NCBI RefSeq assembly: GCF_004770475.1
Contig: NZ_RQHK01000002.1
Location: 281,001-345,000, forward strand
Source of the DNA: Leptospira mtsangambouensis
GTDB taxonomy: Bacteria > Spirochaetota > Leptospiria > Leptospirales > Leptospiraceae
Reading direction: 5' to 3'
DNA length: 64,000 bases
The first letter of the stretch is position 1; each line of letters begins with the position of its first letter. Below are positions 26,693 through 35,216 of this stretch, piece by piece. The notes beneath the pieces are model-generated. The model ran no database searches and had not been told where the DNA came from. It was given only the letters and a program-made list of their open reading frames with translations. The translations under genes were made by a program, and so were the position numbers.

Positions 26693-28029
26693 ATTGCTTT
26701 TGAGAACACAGGTTTTGTCGGTTGGCTCAGTTGCAATTTTTCATCAAAAGCCATAGCAACAATTCGTAAAAATGGTTTGCCCTGCTCGGTAACTGTAAGT
26801 GTTTCTCCTTGCCAATGGACTAAATGGTCTGATTCCATTTCTTGTAAAAAGTGGAACACGTGGGATTTCATTTCGTTCGGAACTTTCACTTGCCATGAGG
26901 TCATTAAATCTAAAATTAACTGTTTCCTGGTTTGATCCGACTGGGTTAATTTATGTCCACGAAGGATGGGGATGATTCCATCTAAAATTGATTTACGATA
27001 CTTCATTTCTAATTTCTGGTTTTGGAAAAAAAGATTTGGAGTTTCAGAAATTGAAGATGAACCTAATCCTAACATAACATCTGTTTTTGAATCGCTATAA
27101 CCCATAAAATTTCTATGGAGTTTGTTTGTGTTGAATGCTTTCCATAATTTATCGTGAGGCAAAGCAAAGTGGTCCATTCCGATTTCTCTGTAACCTTCTT
27201 TTTCTAATAACGATCTTCCCATTTCATATAGATCGCGTTTTAATGTAGGTTCAGGAAGATCTTTTTCTGTGAATAATCTTTGTGAGGCTTTTATCCAAGG
27301 AACATGTGCATAGGAATAAAAAGCGATTCTGTCGGGTTTTAGTTCCAATGTTTTTTCTATTGAATATTGCATGGAACTCAGCGTTTGTTTTGGTAAACCA
27401 TAAATTAGGTCAAAGTTGATAGAATCAAATCCAAGGGCTCTAGCTTCTAGGGTGATGTTCTCTGTGAGTTCAAAGGGTTGAATTCTGTTAACTAATCTTT
27501 GGACTTCTGGATCAAAATCCTGAACACCCAAACTAATTCTTCGGAATCCCAACTGTTGCAGAAGTTTGAGTTGGGAAATCCTTGTTCTTCTTGGATCTAC
27601 TTCAATGGAATATTGTGGATCTTCTGCTGGATTTAATTTAGTTAATATAAATTCGATTGTAGATTTTAAGTTGTAATCGGAAAGATAGGTTGGACTTCCT
27701 CCACCTAAATGAAGTTCGCTTAGGTTCTTTCCGTTTAAACTTGAAACTCTATCAGTATAAAGTTGTAATTCGTTTTTTAATGCAGTGACATAGGGTTCTT
27801 CAACCGTATGATTTTTTGTGATTGAAGTATTACATCCACAAAAAGTGCATAATGTTTCGCAAAACGGAATGTGGAGGTAAATTGCTAATTTTGAATCTTT
27901 GGGAGATAAATATGTATCCAATGATTGGATGCATTCATCTAGAGTCGGAGAATCCGTCCAATAAGGAACTGTCGGATAACTCGTGTATCTTGGTGCAGGT
28001 GTATCATATTTTTCGAGTAGGTGTTTCAT
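26689..28029 (-). CDS. hemN: Oxygen-independent coproporphyrinogen III oxidase
   Basis: Radical-SAM enzyme that decarboxylates two propionates of coproporphyrinogen III. The cluster motif C-x3-C-x2-C is in HIPFCETLCTFCGCNTS, with the extra cysteine typical of true HemN, and GGGSPTYL is the SAM-contacting loop. At 446 aa it is normal. The N-terminal PRYTSYPTVPYW is also a HemN mark, separating it from HemW. It overlaps both hemE and hemG by four bases. Confidence 0.92.
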   Translation of the reverse strand: MKHLLEKYDTPAPRYTSYPTVPYWTDSPTLDECIQSLDTYLSPKDSKLAIYLHIPFCETLCTFCGCNTSITKNHTVEEPYVTALKNELQLYTDRVSSLNGKNLSELHLGGGSPTYLSDYNLKSTIEFILTKLNPAEDPQYSIEVDPRRTRISQLKLLQQLGFRRISLGVQDFDPEVQRLVNRIQPFELTENITLEARALGFDSINFDLIYGLPKQTLSSMQYSIEKTLELKPDRIAFYSYAHVPWIKASQRLFTEKDLPEPTLKRDLYEMGRSLLEKEGYREIGMDHFALPHDKLWKAFNTNKLHRNFMGYSDSKTDVMLGLGSSSISETPNLFFQNQKLEMKYRKSILDGIIPILRGHKLTQSDQTRKQLILDLMTSWQVKVPNEMKSHVFHFLQEMESDHLVHWQGETLTVTEQGKPFLRIVAMAFDEKLQLSQPTKPVFSKAI

Positions 28030-29069
28030 TTGCTAAATACCTTTCTTGTTTCGTCAATGAGGAGATGGACAGAAGTTTCGGGTGTAAATTGTAAAACCCC
28101 ATGGCCAAGGCCTGCCACCCATCCTTTTCTTTCTTCTGGATCTAGATCTTTGATGGGTAGAAGATACTCTCTAATTTTTTGTTTGAGAGTGGTTGGATCG
28201 GCAAAAAGAAGTTCTTGGTCGAAGTTCCCTTGGATAAATCCTTTCCCTCCAAAAGTTTTTAAAGTCTGTTGGATCGAAAAACGATGGTCCACACCAAAAC
28301 CTGCTAAGTTATTGATTTCATGAATTTGTCTTACTTGTTCTTCTGTAGAGCTTTTTGCATAATAACCAATTTGTTTTGGAAACATTTTTGCAAACTCAGA
28401 AATAGGTTCTGTAACGTAACGATTAAAGTTATAAGGATCTAACATTCCTGCGGCGGTATCGAAAATCATTACAACTTCGGCTCCACCTTGCAATTGTAAT
28501 TCGATATTTTTTTTTAAGAGAGGAAGAAGTGTAGCATAAAATTTATCTACAAAGTTTTGGTTTGTTTTGATAAAGGATAGGTTTCCATCGTGTTTGCCTA
28601 TACTTGCATATGTCATTAGAGTGAAGGGTCCACCAACAAATCCAATAAGAGAAACGTCTTTTGGTAAAACTTCTCTTGTTCGAATGACTGCTTCTTTTTG
28701 AAATCTTAATCCTTCGATTGCTTCTTCTGGAGATTTTAAACGTTTTAAATCATTTTCCGATGTGAGAGAAAATGAAAGTTTAGGGCCTGGGTCATACGTT
28801 AAACCCATGCCGAGTGCTTCTAGAGGGAAAAGAAGATCAGAAAAAAGAATACTGACATCAAAACCAAATTCTTTTACCGGTCCAAGTGCTACCTCTGCAG
28901 CGAGTTCAGGTTGTTTGCATAAATCCATAAAACTATAAGTTTCTTTGAGTTTGCGGTAATGTGAGTGGTATCTACCTGCCTGGCGCATAAACCATATCGG
29001 TGGGACAGTTTGAGGAATTAAGTTTAAAGCATTTCCAAATTTTTCATTTCTGAATGAAGTAGTTATCAT
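28026..29069 (-). CDS. hemE: Uroporphyrinogen decarboxylase
   Basis: Removes the four acetate carboxyls of uroporphyrinogen III to give coproporphyrinogen III. The signature [17 protein letters not shown] and the second motif [12 protein letters not shown] are present, along with IMFDTAAG-like sequence ([12 protein letters not shown]). At 347 aa it has the family length. It sits between hemL and hemN with four-base overlaps at both ends. This is the committed branch to haem, away from sirohaem. Confidence 0.93.
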   Translation of the reverse strand: MITTSFRNEKFGNALNLIPQTVPPIWFMRQAGRYHSHYRKLKETYSFMDLCKQPELAAEVALGPVKEFGFDVSILFSDLLFPLEALGMGLTYDPGPKLSFSLTSENDLKRLKSPEEAIEGLRFQKEAVIRTREVLPKDVSLIGFVGGPFTLMTYASIGKHDGNLSFIKTNQNFVDKFYATLLPLLKKNIELQLQGGAEVVMIFDTAAGMLDPYNFNRYVTEPISEFAKMFPKQIGYYAKSSTEEQVRQIHEINNLAGFGVDHRFSIQQTLKTFGGKGFIQGNFDQELLFADPTTLKQKIREYLLPIKDLDPEERKGWVAGLGHGVLQFTPETSVHLLIDETRKVFSK

Positions 29070-30349
29070 TTTTTTTCCTGTAGTGCCTGTTTGGTTTTGT
29101 TTAATGTTTCTTCTATTACTTCGTCACTGTGAACTGTAGATAAAAATCCTACTTCATATCCACTTGGCGCAAGATATACACCAGCATTTAGAAGTTTATG
29201 AAAAAAAACTGCGAACTTTGTTTTATGGTCGTTAGGGATGTTGGATATGGTTCTAACAGGATCTTTTGTTTTTCCTTTTAACCAGAATAGGCTTCCAAAT
29301 GTAACTGCTTCCCAGTCTTTTTCCCCTGACTCTTCTAATAATTTCAAAATACCAGAAGTGAGTTTTTTTGTTTTTGATTCTAATTCAGGGTAAGGATTTT
29401 CATTCCAAGCTTTTGTTAAAGTTTTGAGACCAGCTCGCATACCAATAGGATTTGCCGATAAGGTTCCTGCTTGGTAAACCGGACCGCTGGGTGCGACTAA
29501 GTCCATGAGATCTTTTTTACCTGCATACGCACCAACAGGAAAACCTCCGCCGATGATTTTACCGTAACAAACTAAGTCAGGAACAATTCCTGTTAGACCG
29601 GCCATACCTTGAAATGAAACTCGAAACCCTGAGATCACTTCGTCAAACAAAAGTAATGTGCCATATTTGCTTGTAAGTTCTCTACATTTTTTTAAGAATT
29701 CTGTTCTTTGAGGAAGAAGTCCATAGTTAGCTGGAATAGGTTCAATCGCGAGACATGCAATTTCTTTTCCCTGTTCTTGAAAGAGTTTTTCTAATGCATT
29801 TTCATCATCTAACGGTAGTACAAGGGTGTTTTGAATGATTTCAGGACCGATTCCTTTGCTATCACTGGAACTTAGGCCGGCAAGACCGGAACCTGCCTTT
29901 ACAAGTAATTGGTCGAGGTGGCCATGATAACATCCGTCAAATTTTAATATTTTACTTCTACCGGTGGCTGCCCTTGCCACTCGGAGTGCACTCATCACCG
30001 CTTCCGTTCCTGAGTTGACGAAACGAATTTTTTCTGCCCAAGGGATACGGCTTGTCATGAACTCAGCTAGTTCTAAGGAATAAGGTTCGCAGGCACCAAA
30101 TGACCAAGCTTTTTTTACTGTATCTTCCACCACTTCTTGGATTTCTGGATGTCTATGTCCGAAGAGTAGTGGACCAAAACTCAAACAATAGTCTATGTAT
30201 TGTTTTCCTTCGACTGACTTTAAATAGGTGCCATTTGCTTCACTGAAAAAAATAGGAGTGCCTCCAACTGAGGCAAAGGAACGAACAGGGCTATGTACAC
30301 CACCGGGAACAACATTTTTGGAACGAAGAAATAGTTCTTCTGAATTCAT
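29066..30349 (-). CDS. hemL: Glutamate-1-semialdehyde 2,1-aminomutase
   Basis: PLP enzyme that makes 5-aminolevulinate from glutamate-1-semialdehyde, the product of HemA. The N-terminal [16 protein letters not shown] is diagnostic, the PLP lysine is in [15 protein letters not shown], and QAGTLSANP follows. At 427 aa it is normal. It overlaps hemB and hemE by four bases. HemA plus HemL shows that the organism uses the C5 pathway rather than ALA synthase. Confidence 0.94.
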   Translation of the reverse strand: MNSEELFLRSKNVVPGGVHSPVRSFASVGGTPIFFSEANGTYLKSVEGKQYIDYCLSFGPLLFGHRHPEIQEVVEDTVKKAWSFGACEPYSLELAEFMTSRIPWAEKIRFVNSGTEAVMSALRVARAATGRSKILKFDGCYHGHLDQLLVKAGSGLAGLSSSDSKGIGPEIIQNTLVLPLDDENALEKLFQEQGKEIACLAIEPIPANYGLLPQRTEFLKKCRELTSKYGTLLLFDEVISGFRVSFQGMAGLTGIVPDLVCYGKIIGGGFPVGAYAGKKDLMDLVAPSGPVYQAGTLSANPIGMRAGLKTLTKAWNENPYPELESKTKKLTSGILKLLEESGEKDWEAVTFGSLFWLKGKTKDPVRTISNIPNDHKTKFAVFFHKLLNAGVYLAPSGYEVGFLSTVHSDEVIEETLNKTKQALQEKK

Positions 30350-31299
30350 GAATACAACCTTTGTGCAATTCTTGCACCATATGTAATTAAATATGAAGAC
30401 CCGGCTCTTCTAAAGACATCCCAAGTTTCTTTTAATCCATCTTCAAAATTTAAAAATCCTTCATTGGCTAAATATACTAAACTTGCATATTCGCCACTGA
30501 CTTGATAAGCACCTGTAGGAAGGCCTGTTTTTTCTTTGATTGGTCCAATGAGATCAATGGCGGTCATTCCAGGTTTCACCATAAGTAAATCCGCACCTTC
30601 TTCTTTATCGCGAATGGAAGTATGGATCGCCGTATCACGATCACGAACATCCAGTTGGTATCCGCTTCGATCTCCAAATTGTGGAGAAGAATCTGCAGCA
30701 CCACGGAATGGTCCGTAAAAGTTACTTTTGAATTTTGTAGAGTAACTCATGATCGGCACCATCGTATGTCCATTAGCATCCAATATTTTTCTATGTGATC
30801 CCACTCGACCGTCCATCATATCACTCGGTGCAATTCCATCTGCTCCTGCATCAGCATAAATCAATGCAAGATCGGATAAGCGTTTTAATGTTAAATCGAG
30901 ATCGATAGTTCCTGATTTGTGGAAGTGGCAACAATGTCCTGTGGTTGTCACAGAACAGATACAAGTGTCCAACCAGAGAAACATATTTGGAAAAGTTTTT
31001 TTAATGAGACTGATATTGGAATGATAAAAGTCTTTTGGAAAACTGGTGTCCGATTTATCTTTTGGCACCATAAATAATAAAAATTGAGATACTCCTGCTT
31101 TTAAATCGGATTCAATTTGTGTTAAGATGGTTTGGTTCGTATCACGATAAACACCTGGTAATCCTTTGATCGGTTCCTTTTCGGATAGACCTTCCGCAAG
31201 GAAAAGAGGTTGGATCATTTTGTTTACATTTAATGAACCTGTTTCACCTAAGTTTCTTAAGTATTGGCTGGAACGTAAACGAAGTGTTTGTTTTTTCAT
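30346..31299 (-). CDS. hemB: Porphobilinogen synthase (delta-aminolevulinate dehydratase)
   Basis: Condenses two 5-aminolevulinates to porphobilinogen. The metal-binding cysteines are seen in [16 protein letters not shown], showing a zinc-type active site; Schiff-base lysines lie in [15 protein letters not shown] and [12 protein letters not shown]. At 317 aa it is normal. I place the start at the ATG at 31299, which overlaps the hemC stop by four bases like its neighbours; an in-frame start at 31323 would extend further into hemC without support. Confidence 0.93.
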   Translation of the reverse strand: MKKQTLRLRSSQYLRNLGETGSLNVNKMIQPLFLAEGLSEKEPIKGLPGVYRDTNQTILTQIESDLKAGVSQFLLFMVPKDKSDTSFPKDFYHSNISLIKKTFPNMFLWLDTCICSVTTTGHCCHFHKSGTIDLDLTLKRLSDLALIYADAGADGIAPSDMMDGRVGSHRKILDANGHTMVPIMSYSTKFKSNFYGPFRGAADSSPQFGDRSGYQLDVRDRDTAIHTSIRDKEEGADLLMVKPGMTAIDLIGPIKEKTGLPTGAYQVSGEYASLVYLANEGFLNFEDGLKETWDVFRRAGSSYLITYGARIAQRLYS

Positions 31300-32849
31300 G
31301 GCTTTATATACCTTTCTACCCAAGAATCAAATGATAAAGATACAAAAACTCTAGTCGATGCTGCGGTTTCACCTATTGTCTGTTTGATTTTTTTAAACGT
31401 TGATCCTGGACCTACAAAATGAATGACATTTAATAATTCGGGAAATCTTTTTGTTATAATATCAAATTCCGAACCACTCCGCCAGTAAGCTGCTTTGATT
31501 TTGGAAATATCAAAAGGAACAGGAATTTCTGGTGCTGAAACAAAGTAGGTAGGGACAACCGGATAAATGCTATTATGTTTGTCCGAGTCAACATGAGTCA
31601 GTTTTACAAATTTTGGACTTCTACCCAAAAGAAAATCAATGTTTGGTGGTTCACTTTCACCTAATCCATCACAGGTCCCATTTACCCAAAATCCCCTAAG
31701 AGCTAAGTCTTTCCAGGTTGAAAGACCAGCAGACCAAAGGATTTGATTTGTTGGGTTGACTGACAAGTCGAGTGGGAATGCATAACCTCGAGATACAAAC
31801 ACATCTACATCTTTCGGAATGGAATATGTTAAGCGTTCCCTTTGTCTTGCAGCCATCTTTGCATTCGGAGGCCAAACTTCATGTCGGTGATAACTTAGAT
31901 CAGGGCTACCTGACAATTCTTTTGTGAGTAATGTTTTACCATCTTCAGTTTCTCCTCTAACAAAAGTAATTTTTCCGTAATCTCTCGTTAAAACAGAAAC
32001 TCCAATTTTTTGATGGCATCCACCACCATACTGTGATAAAATTTTTCTTTCTTCGTTTGCAGTTAATTCGGCGTCGGCATTTGAAATTTCTCTTAGGATC
32101 GCTTCCAAATGTTTATCTTCTTTTCTAATTTCTGCACAAAGCGCACCTTGAGCAGGCGCACTAGGGAAAATAGAAGATGGCATCACCATAAATAGTGAGA
32201 GGTTGATTGTTTCTCTAACTAGTTGTTTTACATCGCTAAGTTCAGGAATTTGGTTATCTTCATCATTGAAACTAAGGATTCTATCTAAAGCAGCTTTCGC
32301 AACGAGGATCCCTCCATTTTCATGTTCCATGTATTTTCGAAGTCTTGTTTGGATATTTCCTCTGACAGATTCGATTTTGACTTGGAAAGTATTAATCGGA
32401 GTTGGGAAGTAAGATTTTACAAAATCACGGATGTGATGTTCTCTCCGCGGCGAAGAAGTAAGGATTGTGATTTCTGTTGGTGCTGAGATCCATTTGTTTC
32501 TTTTGAATAACAAAACATCCCGAACGTCTTCTCTTGGTAAGATGGGCACTAAAAGAGTGTCTTTACGTTCTCTTAAATCCATATCCTTCCAAGAGTGAAT
32601 GACGATATCAATTTTATGATTTAGTAAATCTTCTTGGAGGTCTTTTGTGAAAATTCCCTGTCCGGCAAATTGCCAAAGAGGAGTTTTGAGATCTTTATCG
32701 CCTGCAGATTCTCTAAAAACAGTTTGGAATTCTTTTGTTTTGTTTTTTTGTCGGAGTGCTTTGGTTACGGAAAAAATTTGAATTCGAGAAAGAAGGGAGG
32801 ACCTTCCTCCTATTTTGATGATATCAGACAAGTAAATCTTCCCATCCAT
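31296..32849 (-). CDS. hemC: Fused porphobilinogen deaminase / uroporphyrinogen III synthase-like protein
   Basis: Residues 1-300 are HemC: IKIGGRSSLLSRIQ at the start, PREDVRDVLL, APAQGALCAEIR and the cofactor cysteine in YGGGCHQKIGVSV. HemC alone is about 310 aa; this protein has 517. The extra 200 residues (from about DVDVFVSRGYAFPLD) have a pattern like uroporphyrinogen III synthase, ending in IHFVGPGSTFKKIKQTIGE, where HemD has its G-x-x-T motif. No separate hemD is in the operon, so a bifunctional enzyme fits the pathway. HemD proteins are poorly conserved, so this part is inferred. The ATG at 32849 overlaps hemA by 26 bases; TTG at 32831 is an alternative. Confidence 0.85.
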   Translation of the reverse strand: MDGKIYLSDIIKIGGRSSLLSRIQIFSVTKALRQKNKTKEFQTVFRESAGDKDLKTPLWQFAGQGIFTKDLQEDLLNHKIDIVIHSWKDMDLRERKDTLLVPILPREDVRDVLLFKRNKWISAPTEITILTSSPRREHHIRDFVKSYFPTPINTFQVKIESVRGNIQTRLRKYMEHENGGILVAKAALDRILSFNDEDNQIPELSDVKQLVRETINLSLFMVMPSSIFPSAPAQGALCAEIRKEDKHLEAILREISNADAELTANEERKILSQYGGGCHQKIGVSVLTRDYGKITFVRGETEDGKTLLTKELSGSPDLSYHRHEVWPPNAKMAARQRERLTYSIPKDVDVFVSRGYAFPLDLSVNPTNQILWSAGLSTWKDLALRGFWVNGTCDGLGESEPPNIDFLLGRSPKFVKLTHVDSDKHNSIYPVVPTYFVSAPEIPVPFDISKIKAAYWRSGSEFDIITKRFPELLNVIHFVGPGSTFKKIKQTIGETAASTRVFVSLSFDSWVERYIKP

Positions 32850-33696
32850 TCATAATATGTATTTGTTCTTCCTCCCGTTCCCTTGTGAGTTCCGTTAGAA
32901 AAAACTGTAAATCCATTTTAACTGATTGGATTTGTTCGTCCGTTTCTTGGAGATCACTTAAAATTTGTGATAGAGGAATGTAGTTTTTATAATTATGGTT
33001 TTTGATTGCTGTCTCTCTAAAATCTAAAATGAAAGAGGAACTTTCTATCATGAAATCCCAGTTAAACGGTAAAAAACTTGAAGCGATGACAATAGCTTCT
33101 TCTCCCGGCTGGTAATCTTCCCAGTGATGAGTAGTGATTGGAAATTCTTTTTGTAACTCGTTTAATTTTGTTTGGTCTCGACCAATGAGTCTCACTTCTT
33201 TGTCTTTTGAAATGAGATAAGGAAGAATGGATGTCGCAAGTTTTCCAGTCCCAAGTAAGGTAACGGATTTGTGTTTTTGTATATATGACTCAGCTACACT
33301 TCCATAAGTTTGTCTTCCAAGTCCCGTAAGGTATTTGGAACGAATTTGTTTTGTGTGTTCTAAAATTTGGTCTCGTAACCGTAAGAGAGAAAGTGCAAAT
33401 GTAGACTCAGTTACTTTTTCTTCCCGAAAACGATCGCGAAACTGTGCTTGGATTTCTGATTCTCCGAATAATTTCGATCGTAAGCCGGAAACCACTTCGA
33501 GTAAAAATCGGTAAGCTTCAAATCCATGAAAAACTTCGTAACCTTTGTAAAAACGTTCGGATTCAGCAATGGGAAATAGACGACGATCGCCGAATGCAAT
33601 ATTTCTTTGGCATGTTTGCCAAACCTCTAAACCATCATCGTCTAAAGGGTTGCCTACTGGATCATTTGAATGTAATAGAATCAGGTTCGACCACAT
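32824..33696 (-). CDS. hemA: Glutamyl-tRNA reductase, short divergent form
   Basis: Reduces glutamyl-tRNA to glutamate-1-semialdehyde, the first committed step. The catalytic cysteine is in QTCQRNIAF (usual S-T-C-N-R-T/V-E), the next signature is VVSGLRSKLFGESEIQAQFRD, and the NADPH-binding domain begins VTLLGTGKLATSIL. At 290 aa it is far shorter than the usual 420: about 20 residues are lacking before the cysteine and most of the C-terminal dimerisation domain is missing. Position at the head of the hem operon supports the call. No Shine-Dalgarno precedes the ATG, and TAGAAT lies seven bases upstream on the coding strand, so a leaderless message is possible. Confidence 0.82.
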   Translation of the reverse strand: MWSNLILLHSNDPVGNPLDDDGLEVWQTCQRNIAFGDRRLFPIAESERFYKGYEVFHGFEAYRFLLEVVSGLRSKLFGESEIQAQFRDRFREEKVTESTFALSLLRLRDQILEHTKQIRSKYLTGLGRQTYGSVAESYIQKHKSVTLLGTGKLATSILPYLISKDKEVRLIGRDQTKLNELQKEFPITTHHWEDYQPGEEAIVIASSFLPFNWDFMIESSSFILDFRETAIKNHNYKNYIPLSQILSDLQETDEQIQSVKMDLQFFLTELTREREEEQIHIMNGWEDLLV

Positions 33697-33737
33697 AATT
33701 TTATTCTATCAAATACAAAGTTCCAACTGTCACAAGA

Positions 33738-33786
33738 TTGTCAGTCTCTAAAAAAATAAAATATGATATTGAAACTTAGTCTCAAT
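33738..33786 (+). promoter_or_regulatory. msrB promoter with overlapping Fur-like palindrome
   Basis: TTGTCA (33738-33743), 18 bases, then TATGAT (33762-33767) form a good sigma-70 promoter reading into msrB. Directly after the -10 box, ATTGAAACTTAGTCTCAAT (33768-33786) is a 19-base palindrome with a single imperfect pair apart from its centre, with the 7-1-7 layout (TGAAACT-T-AGTCTCA) of boxes bound by Fur-family repressors. It would cover the transcription start. It also lies about 70 bases upstream of hemA on the other strand. Binding by Fur or PerR is inferred. Confidence 0.5.
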
Positions 33787-33802
33787 TAATAAGGATTGGT
33801 TT

Positions 33803-34183
33803 ATGAAGAACGAAGAAAATTGGAAAGAAAAACTCACTCCCTTACAATACCAAGTCACTAGAGAAAAAGGCACCGAACGCCCGTTTACTGGTGAATACTA
33901 TGAACATAAAGAACAAGGTACTTATCTTTGTGTTTGTTGTGGTGAAGCGTTGTTTTCTTCGAATGCAAAATATGATTCTGGTAGTGGCTGGCCTAGTTAC
34001 TATGAACCAGTTCGCAAGGAAGCAGTGGCAACCGAGTCAGACCAAAGCCATGGGATGGTGCGAACCGAGATCCATTGTCAAAACTGTGGCGCGCATCTTG
34101 GGCATGTTTTCCCCGATGGGCCAAAGCCAACTGGTTTGCGATATTGTGTAAACTCCGCTTCTTTAAAATTCCAAAAAGAATAG
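33803..34183 (+). CDS. msrB: Peptide methionine-R-sulfoxide reductase
   Basis: Repairs R-methionine sulfoxide in proteins and free methionine using thioredoxin. Two CxxC pairs for structural zinc are present (CVCCGEALF near residue 43 and [10 protein letters not shown] near residue 92), [10 protein letters not shown] is the substrate pocket, and the catalytic Cys115 is in [11 protein letters not shown]. The usual resolving position near WPSY is not cysteine here, so recycling may use another residue. Length of 126 aa is typical. AAGGA lies upstream of the ATG. Its promoter carries a Fur-like palindrome, suggesting iron or peroxide control. Confidence 0.93.
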   Translation: MKNEENWKEKLTPLQYQVTREKGTERPFTGEYYEHKEQGTYLCVCCGEALFSSNAKYDSGSGWPSYYEPVRKEAVATESDQSHGMVRTEIHCQNCGAHLGHVFPDGPKPTGLRYCVNSASLKFQKE

Positions 34184-34261
34184 GTAAAGGTAAAGTGGAT
34201 CGATTTGATTTTTTTTAGGTTATGGATTTTCCTTAGAAAGTTGGTAACTATCGAAATTGTG

Positions 34262-34307
34262 TTACTAAAGAAAGTCGGTATCTTTGGATACTTGCTTTCT
34301 TTGGTAA
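34262..34307. terminator. Long intergenic hairpin between convergent msrB and hypothetical gene
   Basis: Arms 34262-34282 and 34287-34307 pair over 21 positions with about 17 matches and a G-T, around a TTTG loop. No long T run follows, so it may be a weak bidirectional terminator or an RNA 3' end stabiliser. It ends five bases before the stop of the convergent gene. Confidence 0.45.
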
Positions 34308-34312
34308 GTCAC

Positions 34313-34759
34313 TTACTCTTTTAACCAGGATACTTCGACACAACCATCAGGTTTTCTGTTCTCGGGTATAACGGCTCGGTCAAAAGCAACTGCTCCAAGG
34401 TTTACGCCGATACGGAGGGCAATTCGTTTCGCTAAATGAGAGTATTGGTTGGCCTCACATCGATTCCCTAAACGGGATTCCAACTTGGATATCTGCAAGA
34501 GTAGGCTTGCGTTTCCTTCTGACTCTTTCATTCCAATCGCATGTTTGAGTTGAATGGCTTTTTTTAGGTCTTCTCTGGCAGAAAGTAGGTCGTTACTTTC
34601 CATTTTGACAATCGCTCTTTCTTCCAGACTCAGGATGAGAGATGGGATGCGAGAAAGCCTCGCACTGCGGAGGATGTCTTCTGGAGATTCATCGAGGAGG
34701 GGATTTGCATGCAAACCAAAAGAAATGATGAATAGTATAGCAATTTGGTATTTGATCAT
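34313..34759 (-). CDS. Hypothetical exported helical protein
   Basis: Residues 1-18 (MIKYQIAILFIISFGLHA) are a signal peptide with an A-x-A-like cleavage site. The remaining 130 residues look like two or three TPR-like helix pairs (SLEERAIVKMESNDLLSARED, ASLLLQISKLESRLGNRCEAN). No family is recognised; it may be a small periplasmic TPR protein. It lies alone on the minus strand between msrB and rnpB. Confidence 0.55.
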   Translation of the reverse strand: MIKYQIAILFIISFGLHANPLLDESPEDILRSARLSRIPSLILSLEERAIVKMESNDLLSAREDLKKAIQLKHAIGMKESEGNASLLLQISKLESRLGNRCEANQYSHLAKRIALRIGVNLGAVAFDRAVIPENRKPDGCVEVSWLKE

Positions 34760-34814
34760 ACAATTGGTGCCTCACTGACTCCCTTCAAACTCTAATGTGC
34801 ATAATTTGTGCCAA

Positions 34815-34843
34815 TTGGAATAAATACTCATAGACGATATCGA
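34815..34843 (+). promoter_or_regulatory. Possible promoter of rnpB
   Basis: TTGGAA (34815-34820) and TATCGA (34838-34843) are 17 bases apart and end about 20 bases before the first paired base of the RNase P RNA. Weak -10 match; listed because a promoter is expected here. Confidence 0.3.
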
Positions 34844-34859
34844 ACCTGAGTTTCCAATG

Positions 34860-35216
34860 AAACTGACTCTGGCCGAGCGATCGCCTTTTTCCTTCCTGCC
34901 GGAAGGAAAGGGGAGGAAAGTCCGGACACTAGGGGACAATCGGACCGAGTAACACTTGGGCTTTTGGGTTCTAGAAATGGAATCCAAGGGACGGAAAGTG
35001 CAACAGAAAGTAAACCGCCTATCTTTGGTAGGTAAGGGTGAAACGGTGGGGTAAGAGCCCACCGCTCTATTTGTGAAAATAGAGGCGGGTAAACCCTCCG
35101 ATGTGCAATCTCAAGTAATCAACCGCTACGAGCATGTCCCGCCAGGTTGTGGGTAGAGAGCATCAGATAAATGATCGCATAGAACAGAATCCGGCTTATG
35201 GGCCAGAGTCACCTTT
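34860..35216 (+). ncRNA. rnpB: RNase P RNA (catalytic subunit)
   Basis: Cuts the 5' leader from tRNA precursors. The P1 stem pairs TGACTCTGGCC (34864-34874) with GGCCAGAGTCA (35201-35211). Universally conserved elements are present: GAGGAAAGTCCGGACA (34913-34928), GGGTGAAACGGTGGGG and GAGCCCACCGC in the middle, and ACAGAATCCGGCTTAT before the 3' end. A T run follows P1 and may terminate transcription. The layout looks like the common ancestral (type A) form. Ends are estimates from P1. The 3' end overlaps the last codons of the convergent NERD gene. Confidence 0.93.

Noticed and set aside
34772..35062. 96-codon open frame on the minus strand
   Set aside because: It is antisense to the RNase P RNA and has no protein-like character.
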